Shown here: positions 17,076 through 25,825 of the stretch, piece after piece
Position numbering within the stretch: the first letter of the stretch is position 1
How the letters are laid out: each line of letters begins with the position of its first letter
Assembly (NCBI GenBank): GCA_002254285.1
Contig: NIUZ01000001.1
Span: 11,199-75,198, forward strand
Reading direction: 5' to 3'
Length of the DNA stretch: 64,000 nucleotides
From: Bacteroidetes bacterium 4572_112
GTDB lineage: Bacteria; Bacteroidota; Bacteroidia; Bacteroidales; UBA1556
Translations under genes and position numbers: made by a program
The notes under the pieces: model-generated
Told to the model about the DNA's origin: nothing
The model's input: the letters and a program-made list of their open reading frames with translations, nothing else
Databases searched by the model: none

Positions 17076-18071
17076 ATGACAACCAAAGCCATAGACGATT
17101 TATTTAAGAATATTGAAAATAAGAATGTCCTAATAATAGGTGATGTGATGGTAGATGCTTACCTAATGGGTAGCGTGGATCGTATCTCGCCAGAGGCACC
17201 GGTGCCTGTTGTTTCTGTAGAAGGTAGAAAAAGTAGAATGGGAGGAGCTGCAAATGTTGCTTTAAATATTAGCGCTTTAGGTGCTACACCATTTCTTTGC
17301 TCAGTAATTGGTAGCGATGTTCGTGGTGATGAGTTTATAGAACTTATGGCTAAGCGCAAAATGAGTGATAAAGGTATTGTTAGAAGTAAAAGCCGACCTA
17401 CCACCACTAAGTTTAGAATTATAGGAAATAATGTACAAATGCTTCGTGTGGACGAGGAGGTTGTGTATTTTATAAATAGGCATGAAGAAAAAGAGTTACT
17501 TAGTCGAATTACCGACATAATCACTGACGAAAAAATAGATGCAATAATTTTTGAAGATTATGATAAAGGAAGTATTTCTCCAAATCTTATAAAGGCAGTT
17601 GTGAAAATTGCTAAAAAGAAAAATATTATTGTTACTGTTGACCCTAAGAAACGAAATTTTAAGAGCTTTAGTAATCTTACTTTATTGAAGCCAAATTTTA
17701 AGGAGTTAAAAGAAGGTTGTGACTTGGATATCGAAAATGGAGATATTCCTGCAATTCGTGATGCAGCAATGGCTTTATTGCGCGAGAATAACTTAGAAAT
17801 TGTAATGGTTACTCTGTCGGAGCATGGAATACTTATTTGTGAGCGTAACCTTCAAACACATATTCCTGCCATAGTGCGTAGCATTGCTGATGTATCAGGT
17901 GCTGGAGATACTGTAATCTCAGTTTTGACATTGGCTTTAGCATCAGGAATAGGCGCTGTTGAGGCGGCCAAACTATCGAACTTAGCTGGTGGATTAGTTT
18001 GCGAAGTGGTAGGAGTAGCTCCTATTGATAAGAAAAAGCTTAAGCTCGAAGCAGCTTCAATTCTATTATAA
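17076..18071 (+). CDS. hldA: D-glycero-beta-D-manno-heptose-7-phosphate kinase (PfkB family)
   Basis: It phosphorylates heptose 7-phosphate at C1 on the way to ADP-heptose for the LPS inner core. Seen: 'GDVMVDAYLMGSVDRISPEAPVP' region, 'MGGAANVALNISALGA' near residue 50-65, and the PfkB signature 'DVSGAGDTVIS' with the catalytic Asp. At 331 aa it covers only the kinase half of E. coli HldE; the adenylyltransferase half (HldC/RfaE2) is absent and must be elsewhere. It begins a small operon with a lipoprotein (9 nt gap) and a membrane protein. The epimerase hldD lies 2.2 kb away on the other strand, which supports the call. Confidence 0.9.
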   Translation: MTTKAIDDLFKNIENKNVLIIGDVMVDAYLMGSVDRISPEAPVPVVSVEGRKSRMGGAANVALNISALGATPFLCSVIGSDVRGDEFIELMAKRKMSDKGIVRSKSRPTTTKFRIIGNNVQMLRVDEEVVYFINRHEEKELLSRITDIITDEKIDAIIFEDYDKGSISPNLIKAVVKIAKKKNIIVTVDPKKRNFKSFSNLTLLKPNFKELKEGCDLDIENGDIPAIRDAAMALLRENNLEIVMVTLSEHGILICERNLQTHIPAIVRSIADVSGAGDTVISVLTLALASGIGAVEAAKLSNLAGGLVCEVVGVAPIDKKKLKLEAASILL

Positions 18072-18080
18072 TTAAGTATT

Positions 18081-18770
18081 ATGCGATTTTCTTTAATTTT
18101 ATTACTATTTGCAGGCCTAATTCTTACCTCATGCAGTAGTAAGAATATGAGTGAGCGTGAAGAAAATGTTTTCAAGCAAGACTATCAAAATATTCTTATT
18201 CCTATTGATTCATTCAATACTTTGGGTGATTTAACCGACTATCTTTTGGAAGAGTATTGTGAAAAGAAAGTGCAGTATTGGCCATACCTATTATTTGACA
18301 CTAAAGAGAATATTATGGTGTCAGAACCCAATAGAAATACAATAAAACTTGGCATAGAGCCACCTCCATGTGTGCAAGGTATATTTGATGACAAAATGGT
18401 GTTGGAGATAGTGAAGGATGGTTATAATACAGAAATAGAACGTACAATAACCGAAGTAGACAGCATACCTTCTTTTGTGGAAAAACAGATGCTTAGCTTT
18501 GGTGCTGATTATAATTATGCTGTTGGTGCGTATAATAATGGGATATGGTTAAGTAGCAAACGCGATGATAAGCTTACTAATCTTAATCCATATATTGCAA
18601 AAATTGTTGAAGGCTATTTGAGTTCGCTCCGCAAATACTCTGAAATGGCATATTTAAAGCCCTTAGGCGAGCTTACAGACGAAGAGTATAATGAGATAGC
18701 ACTAGAGTTTAATTTCCGCATGTCGTTTAAATACACTGATAAGCCTCCAACATTGGAACTTGATTATTAA
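18081..18770 (+). CDS. Lipoprotein of unknown function
   Basis: A 229-aa protein with a clear lipobox ('LLLFAGLILTSC', lipidated Cys near residue 19). The rest has no domain I recognise; it contains 'PPPCVQGIFDDKMVLEIVKDG' split over 20 residues, 'YNYAVGAYNNGIW' and a Tyr/Leu-rich C-terminus. It lies 9 nt after hldA and 15 nt before a polytopic membrane protein, so all three are probably one transcript. Cell-envelope location is supported by the signal; function is not. Confidence 0.75.
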   Translation: MRFSLILLLFAGLILTSCSSKNMSEREENVFKQDYQNILIPIDSFNTLGDLTDYLLEEYCEKKVQYWPYLLFDTKENIMVSEPNRNTIKLGIEPPPCVQGIFDDKMVLEIVKDGYNTEIERTITEVDSIPSFVEKQMLSFGADYNYAVGAYNNGIWLSSKRDDKLTNLNPYIAKIVEGYLSSLRKYSEMAYLKPLGELTDEEYNEIALEFNFRMSFKYTDKPPTLELDY

Positions 18771-18785
18771 TTATTAGAAATATAG

Positions 18786-19343
18786 ATGAATTTACTTCTT
18801 TTAATTCGGAATTTTATTCAAAGGAATGATGCAAAACACTGGCAATTTATTGTTCTTAGCTTTGTATTCGTTTTTTTTGGCTCAGTATATGCTTTCTTTT
18901 TAGATGCAAAATATGGATTCAATATTTTATATATCACATTAATTATTTCCAGCATTTTTCAGGCATTAATTTCATATTTTTATATGGTAGATAAAGGTGA
19001 AGCTCGAAAGGTATTTCTTAGCTTATTCTTTGTTTTTATTACTTTCTTTCTTGGGAAATATTTAATATTTGAGCATTACTACGATTTTTATTTGGGAGCT
19101 TATATCGATAGAACAACTATCTCGTGGAGTTTAATAAGCTTTTATTTTGCTGCGCTTAATTTTGAAAGCTTATTCTTATTTGCCGATCAAATGAAAAATT
19201 TTATTGGAGTGGGGGATATTGTAATATTGTTGATGATTCTGATAATTACATTAGTTTATAAAGTATTGCCCTTTGAATTAAATGTAATTGATGATAAAGA
19301 GTCGGTGAAACGAGTTAGATTTAATAATAGGAGGTTTAATTAG
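18786..19343 (+). CDS. Small polytopic membrane protein of unknown function
   Basis: This 185-aa protein has about five hydrophobic segments (roughly residues 20-38, 45-66, 77-93, 112-130 and 143-160) and a basic C-terminal tail ('KRVRFNNRRFN'). No catalytic or transport motif is recognisable. It is the last gene of the hldA transcript and converges with the minus-strand gene at 19356, with only 12 nt between the stops and no clear terminator. Confidence 0.7.
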   Translation: MNLLLLIRNFIQRNDAKHWQFIVLSFVFVFFGSVYAFFLDAKYGFNILYITLIISSIFQALISYFYMVDKGEARKVFLSLFFVFITFFLGKYLIFEHYYDFYLGAYIDRTTISWSLISFYFAALNFESLFLFADQMKNFIGVGDIVILLMILIITLVYKVLPFELNVIDDKESVKRVRFNNRRFN

Positions 19344-19355
19344 AGTATTTGTTAT

Positions 19356-19664
19356 TTAGCTAATATTACTAAAACCAGACATTAAAAATACGCCTAAAAT
19401 AAATAATAATATAAGTGAAATCGAGATTCCTAACCAAGCAAAAAATGTTCTCTTAGGTTTCTTTACCCTATTCAACCCAATCACAATTTCCTCATTATAC
19501 TTCTGACGAATTATTTCTGAAATACTATTTACCTGCTTTGTGCATATTTCACAATTTTTGAGGTGCAATTTACTTGCATCGCAAACTGTTCTTGCTGCAC
19601 TGTCAGTAGCTAATGCTTCTGCGCAAAGTGTAATCTCAGTTTCTGTAAGGTGTTTTGTTTCCAT
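19356..19664 (-). CDS. Anti-sigma-like zinc-finger membrane protein
   Basis: Starting at the ATG at 19662-19664 gives 102 aa. An N-terminal domain has an H-x3-C-x2-C motif ('HLKNCEIC'), as in ZAS-type anti-sigma factors, followed by a basic linker ('NRVKKPKRTF') and one membrane helix ('WLGISISLILLFILGVFL'). This fits a single-pass protein holding a cytosolic factor. No sigma factor gene is adjacent. The longer frame beginning at 19709 adds 15 residues with no domain character, so I prefer the inner start. The role is inferred from the motif only. Confidence 0.55.
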   Translation of the reverse strand: METKHLTETEITLCAEALATDSAARTVCDASKLHLKNCEICTKQVNSISEIIRQKYNEEIVIGLNRVKKPKRTFFAWLGISISLILLFILGVFLMSGFSNIS

Positions 19665-20127
19665 AATTATAACTTTATGTCTTGTTAGTATATACGAAAC
19701 TAGATGCAATTACTAAAACTACTTCCATAGTTTTTAATAAACATTATTTATTTCTTTAATGCTTTGTTCTATACTTGAAAATACAGAATATTTGTTTAGT
19801 TTATAAATACTTGACTTAGTTTAAATCGAAGTTTTGTAATGTAGTAGAATGAATAGACAAAGCTAATATGCAATGGTTTAACAATAAAACTTAATTAGAA
19901 TTGTTGTAAATATGGATTTAATCTTGGAATTTGACGTAAAAAACAACATCATAATTTGTAAATATGCAGATAATACCAATTTGGTATCAAAATACGCTAT
20001 AAATAAATTGGAATATATTTTCCTATTAGAAGGCAAAAATTATTTGCATAAAAGCCTGTACTGAGCATGTCGAATATATGGCGTGTTTTGGTATTAATTT
20101 GGTATAACCTTGAATTGATTATAAAAC
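19665..20127. other. Intergenic region holding MITE-like repeat copy A
   Basis: About 460 bases with no convincing ORF. The right-hand part is the repeat described at 19971-20106. The left part is AT-rich sequence with no structure I can support. Confidence 0.5.
19971..20106. repeat. MITE-like dispersed repeat, copy A (with terminal inverted repeats)
   Basis: The left end (from 19973, ATACCAATTTGGTATC...) is an imperfect inverted copy of the right end (TATATGGCGTGTTTTGG... to 20106); about 23 of 29 positions match. The interior carries the segment AAAGCCTGTACTGAGCATG, found inverted in copy B, and then GCGTGTTTTGG, found inverted in copies B and C. No ORF lies inside. It appears to be a copy with an internal deletion relative to B. 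Confidence 0.7.
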
Positions 20128-20165
20128 AAAACAAGCCCATAAGTCACAACTTATGGGCTTGTTTT
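20128..20165. terminator. Long-stem terminator downstream of hldD
   Basis: A 17-bp perfect stem (20128-20144 with 20149-20165, core ACAAGCCCATAAGT) has a 4-nt loop. Short T-runs flank both sides, so it could act in both directions; hldD, ending at 20228, is the nearest gene reading into it. Confidence 0.8.
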
Positions 20166-20227
20166 ATTACTGAAAAATTTGAAAAATTAATATATTATAA
20201 TCAGAAAATCAGAAAACCATTAGAATT

Positions 20228-21193
20228 TTAATAGTGGTCGTTCTTTAATAAGAATTCCTTTACATAATCATCAACACCATCTTCAAGGCTGTAGAAAGGT
20301 ACAGCGTAACCTTGGTCAAGAAGCTTACTCATATTTGCTTCAGTAAAATATTGATACTTATCGCGAATGTCTTCTGGAGTGTCAATAAAAGAAATATTTT
20401 CCTCCACGCCCATTGCTTTAAATGTTGCCTTAGCCAGGTCTAAGAAGCTACGAGCATTTCCTGTGCCTACATTATATAGTCCAGATTTGGCTTCGTACTC
20501 CCACAAAAACAGCATTACCTCTACCAAATCTTTTACATATACAAAATCGCGTAATTGACCTCCATCTGCATAATCAGGGTTGTGAGATTTGAAAAGCTTC
20601 ATTGCTCCCTTTTCTTTTATCTGATGAAAAGCACTATGTATTACTGATGCCATTCTACCTTTATGATACTCATTTGGTCCGTATACATTAAAGTATTTCA
20701 TTCCGTACCACGATGGAGGAGTTTTGTCTTGTTTTAAAGCCCATTTGTCAAAATCATTTTTCGATTCTCCGTATAAGTTCAATGGCTTAAGTTTTTCCAC
20801 TATTTCGTGATTATCATCATAGCCAAATTCGCCATTACCATATGTTGCAGCAGACGAAGCATAAATCATTGGAATCTCTGCCTTGGTACAAATATTCCAT
20901 ACCGATTTGCTGTAATTTAGGTTTAGCTCGTCGAATACAGATTTGTCGAAACCTGTAGTAGCGCTTCTTGCCCCTATATGAAATACAAACTCAACTTTAT
21001 CGCTGTTTTTTTCGAACCAATCGATAAATACATCTCTTTCTATAAGCTCTTTATATCTTTTATTATCAAGATTTTTCATCTTAGCGGCATCTCCAAATTT
21101 ATCAACTAAGATTAAATCATCAACTCCTTCGTCGTTTAGTGCTCCTATAAGCACACTTGCTATAAAACCTGCTGCTCCTGTTACTACTATCAT
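20228..21193 (-). CDS. hldD: ADP-L-glycero-D-manno-heptose 6-epimerase
   Basis: HldD converts ADP-D,D-heptose to ADP-L,D-heptose, the donor for the LPS inner core. It is an extended short-chain dehydrogenase. The Rossmann motif is 'VTGAAGFIASVL' at the N-terminus, the active site is Y-x3-K ('YGESKNDFDKW') after 'YASSAATYG', and 'MKYFNVYGPNEYHKGRMASV' is characteristic of HldD. The length of 321 aa is normal. It has a -7 box just upstream and a long terminator downstream, so it is probably a single-gene unit. With hldA at 17076 it supports a heptose-containing LPS. Confidence 0.96.
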   Translation of the reverse strand: MIVVTGAAGFIASVLIGALNDEGVDDLILVDKFGDAAKMKNLDNKRYKELIERDVFIDWFEKNSDKVEFVFHIGARSATTGFDKSVFDELNLNYSKSVWNICTKAEIPMIYASSAATYGNGEFGYDDNHEIVEKLKPLNLYGESKNDFDKWALKQDKTPPSWYGMKYFNVYGPNEYHKGRMASVIHSAFHQIKEKGAMKLFKSHNPDYADGGQLRDFVYVKDLVEVMLFLWEYEAKSGLYNVGTGNARSFLDLAKATFKAMGVEENISFIDTPEDIRDKYQYFTEANMSKLLDQGYAVPFYSLEDGVDDYVKEFLLKNDHY

Positions 21194-21228
21194 ATCGTTT
21201 TATTTAAAAAAAAATTCTTTAACTACAT

Positions 21229-21236
21229 CAAAAATA
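21229..21236 (-). promoter_or_regulatory. -7 promoter element TATTTTTG for hldD
   Basis: The minus-strand TAnnTTTG match lies 35 nt before the hldD ATG. Confidence 0.5.
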
Positions 21237-21248
21237 CACCTTCTTTTA

Positions 21249-22535
21249 TTATAATATTTTGGCCTTGATCTTGTCAATATCCAATAGTTGAATAATAGTA
21301 AGAAGAAAGAATAATAATCCTGGGACTCTATATCTTGATAATGCTCCTAAAACCGGAGTGCCTAATCCAATTATTATAAAGTAAATAATGGAAAATACTA
21401 GCGAAAACCATAATACATTTGAGTCATCAACATCCATACGTGGATATATTATTAGCAATATTATAAATAATAGAATGAACATATTTTCTACGGATGCAAA
21501 TATAGCAAGTAAATTATTTGCCTCCCACATCATTGGGCGAAATAAAGTGTTAATAATTGCTATTGGCGAATTTGATGCTATTGAAATTGAGTTTGCTTCA
21601 AACATTATTGGTGAAATTATACTCCCCGAATTATCGTTTATTGCCAGTTCGGTTAGTTGTAATTGCTTATCTAATAATGAATTGAATATGCTTATATCCA
21701 TATACTTATCTGATTCGCTAGCAAAGCTAAAAGCAATAAATGCCAACATAAAGTATGGAACAAATGTGCGCTGACTTGGCCTAAAATGAATCCATAAATA
21801 GGCAAGCAATGGTGGTATTATTACAAATAACACAAAAGGCTTTATGCTATAGATTACCAATAGTGAAAGCAGAACAATTATGGCTCTTTTAAAAGGGTGT
21901 TTGCCTTGCAAGGCATAGTTTCCGCAGTTTATCAAAAGACTAATGGCAAACAGTATTAATGATTCCTTTAGTATGCCCGATGTCCAGTAAACTATTGAAG
22001 GTGTGAAAAATATTATTCCGAAAATAAACCATTTTAGCCTCTTCATTTTGGAATAGAAGAATAGGAAAATCCACCACAATCCTGTGAATGATAAAAACAC
22101 AGTGAATATCATTATGCCACCATAAGTACCTAAAGTGAATATGCTTAAGAAAGCAATATATCGTATTATAAATCTATTGCTACTAAGGCTGTTAGATTCG
22201 CCAAATTCAAAATTATTTATTTGGATATAATATCTTTGAAGCTCTTTGTCGTTGGCGTTTTTGCCTGTAAGTAGTTTTGTGTAAATTGATATATTACCGT
22301 CTTCCAATGCCGAGAATATTACCTGCGCATCATCATAAAATCTGAATATATCAGCATCTCTTTTTATGGTTTCGCTACGCGAGTATATAAACAACATTGT
22401 TACAGCAGCAATAAGCTTAACAATGTATGCAATGTTTATCCATAGCTTTGGAATAGCTCTGCTACGAAACATCTTAGTTCTATTTATGATAAAGAAACTA
22501 AGTGCCAAAAAAATTATGCTGATAATATAATTCAT
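21249..22535 (-). CDS. Polytopic membrane protein, Wzy/EpsG-like polysaccharide polymerase candidate
   Basis: This 428-aa protein has about ten hydrophobic segments. A periplasmic loop follows segment two ('KRDADIFRFYDDAQVIF'), and 'TPSIVYWTSGILKESLILFAIS' contains the SG-x-x-KE motif I associate with EpsG/Wzy-like polymerases. Another large loop lies at about residues 270-330. The family assignment is tentative: O-antigen or exopolysaccharide polymerases vary widely and are recognised mostly by topology. The hldD neighbour fits a polysaccharide role, but no glycosyltransferases are nearby. Confidence 0.5.
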   Translation of the reverse strand: MNYIISIIFLALSFFIINRTKMFRSRAIPKLWINIAYIVKLIAAVTMLFIYSRSETIKRDADIFRFYDDAQVIFSALEDGNISIYTKLLTGKNANDKELQRYYIQINNFEFGESNSLSSNRFIIRYIAFLSIFTLGTYGGIMIFTVFLSFTGLWWIFLFFYSKMKRLKWFIFGIIFFTPSIVYWTSGILKESLILFAISLLINCGNYALQGKHPFKRAIIVLLSLLVIYSIKPFVLFVIIPPLLAYLWIHFRPSQRTFVPYFMLAFIAFSFASESDKYMDISIFNSLLDKQLQLTELAINDNSGSIISPIMFEANSISIASNSPIAIINTLFRPMMWEANNLLAIFASVENMFILLFIILLIIYPRMDVDDSNVLWFSLVFSIIYFIIIGLGTPVLGALSRYRVPGLLFFLLTIIQLLDIDKIKAKIL

Positions 22536-22551
22536 AGATGTTGTATAAAAA

Positions 22552-22595
22552 TAGGGTGTTTTTTGATAGTTTATCTAATCAAAAAAAACACCCTA
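22552..22595. terminator. Intrinsic terminator between the membrane protein gene and the S9 peptidase gene
   Basis: TAGGGTGTTTTTTGAT (22552-22567) pairs with 22578-22595, with one or two bulged bases and a 10-nt loop. It lies 17 nt beyond the S9 stop and overlaps the leader of the membrane protein gene. Confidence 0.75.
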
Positions 22596-22611
22596 AAAAA
22601 TTGATATTATC

Positions 22612-24720
22612 TTATTTGTCTTCTTTCAAATACTTATCAAGGAAACCCTTGAATTCTCTTTGCCATAGAACCGAATTTTGTGGTTGAACAACAAAATGTG
22701 ACTCGTCAGGGAAGAAAAGGAAGCGACTAGGAATACCTTTTAGCTGAGCAGCATTAAAAGCTTGCATCGATTGTGCATAAGGAATACGGAAATCGAATCC
22801 ACCAGTGATTACAAGAATTGGAGTATCCCATTTTCCTACAAAATCGCGTGGGTTAAATTCCTTATAACTCTTAGGTACTTCCTTATCCCAAGGTGCTCCA
22901 CCTAGGTCGTGCTGTACAAAGAAAGTTTCTTCTGTAGCTGCGTACATACTTGGTAAATCAAATATTCCGCAATGCGAAATAAGTGCTTTAAATCTACCTT
23001 CGTGATGTCCTGCTAACCAATAGATACTATATCCACCATAGCTTGCGCCAATTGCACCGAGCTTGTTTTCGTCAACAAATGATTCCTTAGATAAGGCATC
23101 AATTGCCGAAAGATAATCATCCATATTTTGTCCGCCATAGTCACCACTAATTTGGTCGTTCCATTCTTGACCAAAAGTAGGAAGTCCTCTACGGTTCGGA
23201 GCTACAACAATATAGCCGTTAGAAGCCATAATTTGGAAATTCCAACGGTAGCTGAAAAATTGACTAACAGCTGATTGTGGTCCTCCTTGGCAATATAATA
23301 AAGCAGGGTATTTCTTGTTCTTATCAAAATTTGGTGGGTAAATAACCCATACCAACTCTTTCTTTCCATCAGTAGTTTCTATCCATCGTTTTTCGAATTC
23401 GGCAGGAGTAACTTTATCAAGTATAGCTTTGTTTGTAAAGCTTAGCTGAGTTTCTTCGCCAAGACCACTTACTGCATAAATTTCAGTAGGAGTTTTCATA
23501 TCCATTTTGCTAGCAATAAGCTTATGATCAGCAATTGCTACGCTTTGGTAATTATGGTCGCCCTTAGTTATTTGATTTATTTCTTTAGAATCTACATTTA
23601 CCGAGTATATCTGGTAAGTAGCTTCAATTCCTGAGATAAAGTAAATTACTTTTGAATCGCTGCTAAATACAAAGTCAGAAGAACTTTGGTCAAAGCCTGC
23701 ACTATAATCTACAGTTTCGCCAGTAGCAAAATTATGAAGCATAATTCTGTTCTTATCCGACTCAAAACCAGGAGTAGCCATGCTCGACCATACCAATAAG
23801 TTTCCATCAGGAGACCAAACTGGGCCATTATCATAACCTTCAAATCCTTTTTCTGTAAGATTTGTGCTTGTATTATTAACTAGGTCGTAGATGTAAACCT
23901 CAGTATTAGTACTTACGGCAAAATCTTTTCCGAAAAGTCGCTTATAGCTAATTGCTATTTTTGTATCATCATTATTCCATGTGCTATTACCAATAGTAGC
24001 ATCAAAGCGCTCACCTTCATTAAGGTCTTTAGCATTCTCTAATTTGCCATTTTTATAATCAGCAACAAAAATATGGTTGTAGTTTTCGTCAGCCCAATGG
24101 TCCCAATGGCGATACATTAGGTCGTCATAAATTTTAGCATTTGCCTTTGGTAGGTCAGGGTACATATCCAATGTTGTAGCGTCAATTTTAATGCTTTTGC
24201 TATAGGCAATCTTATTTCCAGTATTGCTATAACTAAAAGAGCCAATTCCACCATCAATATGCGAAATTTGTTTCTTATCACTTCCATCAATATTCATTTC
24301 CCAAATTTGAGCATCACCGCTTTTAGCAGAAATAAATCCAATCTTGCTTCCATCAACATTCCAGATAGCGTTATACTCACTCTTTTTGCAGAATGTAAGC
24401 TGCTTTGGTTCTCCACCATCAGCACTCATTACAAAAATATTTTTATCACCTTTGTTTTCAGCAAGCTCGTAGCGAGTAATAGCAAAAAGAATATTCTTGC
24501 CATCAGGCGAAACCTGTACTTCCGAAACTCTTCCTAATTTCCATAGTAGCTCAGGAGTCATAATGCCAGGGTTTACAAAATCATCAGATTTTGTAACAGT
24601 TTTCATTGAAGAGCTTTTGTCTCCATGGTTGATTTTGACATTTTTATCAACCTTAATATTATCGCAAGAGAATAAAAATATCGCTAATGCGGAAATAATA
24701 ATGATGCTTAATTTATTCAT
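22612..24720 (-). CDS. S9-family prolyl-oligopeptidase-type peptidase (DPP-like lipoprotein)
   Basis: A serine peptidase of 702 aa, anchored as a lipoprotein ('IIISALAIFLFSC'). The N-terminal half is a beta-propeller with WD40/TolB-like blades ('EVQVSPDGKNILFAITRYE', 'GPVWSPDGNLLVWSSM'). The C-terminal alpha/beta-hydrolase domain holds the triad: Ser560 in 'GASYGGYS', Asp643 in 'TGGFDFRIP', His675 in 'PDESHFVVQP'. It resembles the dipeptidyl-peptidase 5/acylaminoacyl-peptidase group used by Bacteroidota for periplasmic peptide breakdown. It follows the TPR lipoprotein by 25 nt. Confidence 0.92.
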   Translation of the reverse strand: MNKLSIIIISALAIFLFSCDNIKVDKNVKINHGDKSSSMKTVTKSDDFVNPGIMTPELLWKLGRVSEVQVSPDGKNILFAITRYELAENKGDKNIFVMSADGGEPKQLTFCKKSEYNAIWNVDGSKIGFISAKSGDAQIWEMNIDGSDKKQISHIDGGIGSFSYSNTGNKIAYSKSIKIDATTLDMYPDLPKANAKIYDDLMYRHWDHWADENYNHIFVADYKNGKLENAKDLNEGERFDATIGNSTWNNDDTKIAISYKRLFGKDFAVSTNTEVYIYDLVNNTSTNLTEKGFEGYDNGPVWSPDGNLLVWSSMATPGFESDKNRIMLHNFATGETVDYSAGFDQSSSDFVFSSDSKVIYFISGIEATYQIYSVNVDSKEINQITKGDHNYQSVAIADHKLIASKMDMKTPTEIYAVSGLGEETQLSFTNKAILDKVTPAEFEKRWIETTDGKKELVWVIYPPNFDKNKKYPALLYCQGGPQSAVSQFFSYRWNFQIMASNGYIVVAPNRRGLPTFGQEWNDQISGDYGGQNMDDYLSAIDALSKESFVDENKLGAIGASYGGYSIYWLAGHHEGRFKALISHCGIFDLPSMYAATEETFFVQHDLGGAPWDKEVPKSYKEFNPRDFVGKWDTPILVITGGFDFRIPYAQSMQAFNAAQLKGIPSRFLFFPDESHFVVQPQNSVLWQREFKGFLDKYLKEDK

Positions 24721-24745
24721 AATGAAGTTATTTATGTGTATTTGC

Positions 24746-25741
24746 TTAATTGCTGTTTAGACTTTCCTCAACTCTATTTAAGCCATCAATTGCCTGTTTA
24801 TAGTTGTGGTCAATTTTTAGGGAGCTTTTATAATCTTTTTGTGCTTGTAAAATATTGCCAACCTCTTCAAAACAAAGCCCACGGTTAAAATAGGCTTCTT
24901 TATAATCAGGCTTTGCCTCAATAGCTTTAGAGAAATATGGTGCTGCCATATCATTTATCTTTAAAAGCTCTAGGTATATATAGCCAATATTATAATAGCT
25001 ATTTGGAAAAGTAGAATCCTTTTCTATTATTTGGTTATAAGTCGAGATTGCTTCATTCAAATAATCATTGTTTTGATAAAATAATCCCAAATTATAGTAA
25101 GAATTAATATTTGCAGAGTCAATTGCTATTGCATTATTATAGTAGGTAATAGCGAGCTCATCATTTAATTTAGAGTAAATTCCTCCTAATTCTATATTTG
25201 CATTATAGTTATTAGGGTTATTTTTTAAGCATTCCTGAAAATTGCGAATAGCGGCATCTGTACTTTCCGATTCTTTAAAAGCATAACCTTTAATAAAGAA
25301 AGCTTTGTCGGAGAATGGGTCAATGTCCAAGGCTTTATTTGCGAATTTTATTACCTCATTATACTTTCTATACATAAGGTAAATTTCGGAAACCTGAAGC
25401 CAAATATCTACATTTTTGGGGTCTATCTGAGATGCTTTTTCAAGTAAGGCCAAAGTATTATTTACATTTCCTTGTGTCATAAATAAATCGGCAAGTTCAA
25501 TGTAATATGATGCGCTGTCAGGAGCTAGATTTACACAATGTTGCAAGTCAGCAATGGCTTTATCGTTATTATTTGCTGTTTTATAAAGCTCAACTCGTTT
25601 TCTTAAAAGTGAAATATTGTGAGGGTCACTTTCTAATTTAGTACTCAAGCTCTCAATTGTTTCAACTTTATCACCGCCAATATTCTGGCAGGAAACCAGT
25701 GAAAAAAAAGCTAGAAATAAGAATATAAAAGAGTATTTCAT
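24746..25741 (-). CDS. TPR-repeat lipoprotein
   Basis: Starting at Met 25739-25741 gives a lipoprotein signal ('IFLFLAFFSLVSC') and 331 aa; the frame's first Met, 42 nt upstream, precedes the signal and is unlikely. About eight tetratricopeptide repeats follow, with canonical positions such as 'AIADLQHCVNLAPDSASYYIELADLF' (split), 'YNLGLFYQNNDYLNEAIS' and 'AYFNRGLCFEEVGNILQAQ'. TPRs mediate protein-protein contacts; the partner is unknown. It is downstream of recA and 25 nt upstream of the S9 peptidase, so it may be co-transcribed with both. Confidence 0.8.
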   Translation of the reverse strand: MKYSFIFLFLAFFSLVSCQNIGGDKVETIESLSTKLESDPHNISLLRKRVELYKTANNNDKAIADLQHCVNLAPDSASYYIELADLFMTQGNVNNTLALLEKASQIDPKNVDIWLQVSEIYLMYRKYNEVIKFANKALDIDPFSDKAFFIKGYAFKESESTDAAIRNFQECLKNNPNNYNANIELGGIYSKLNDELAITYYNNAIAIDSANINSYYNLGLFYQNNDYLNEAISTYNQIIEKDSTFPNSYYNIGYIYLELLKINDMAAPYFSKAIEAKPDYKEAYFNRGLCFEEVGNILQAQKDYKSSLKIDHNYKQAIDGLNRVEESLNSN

Positions 25742-25825
25742 TAATCTGTTATTAATTGAAAATACCTCATTAGTTAAAGCCATAGCCTTTTCTAATGAAG
25801 TATATAATTATATATTTATGATAAT

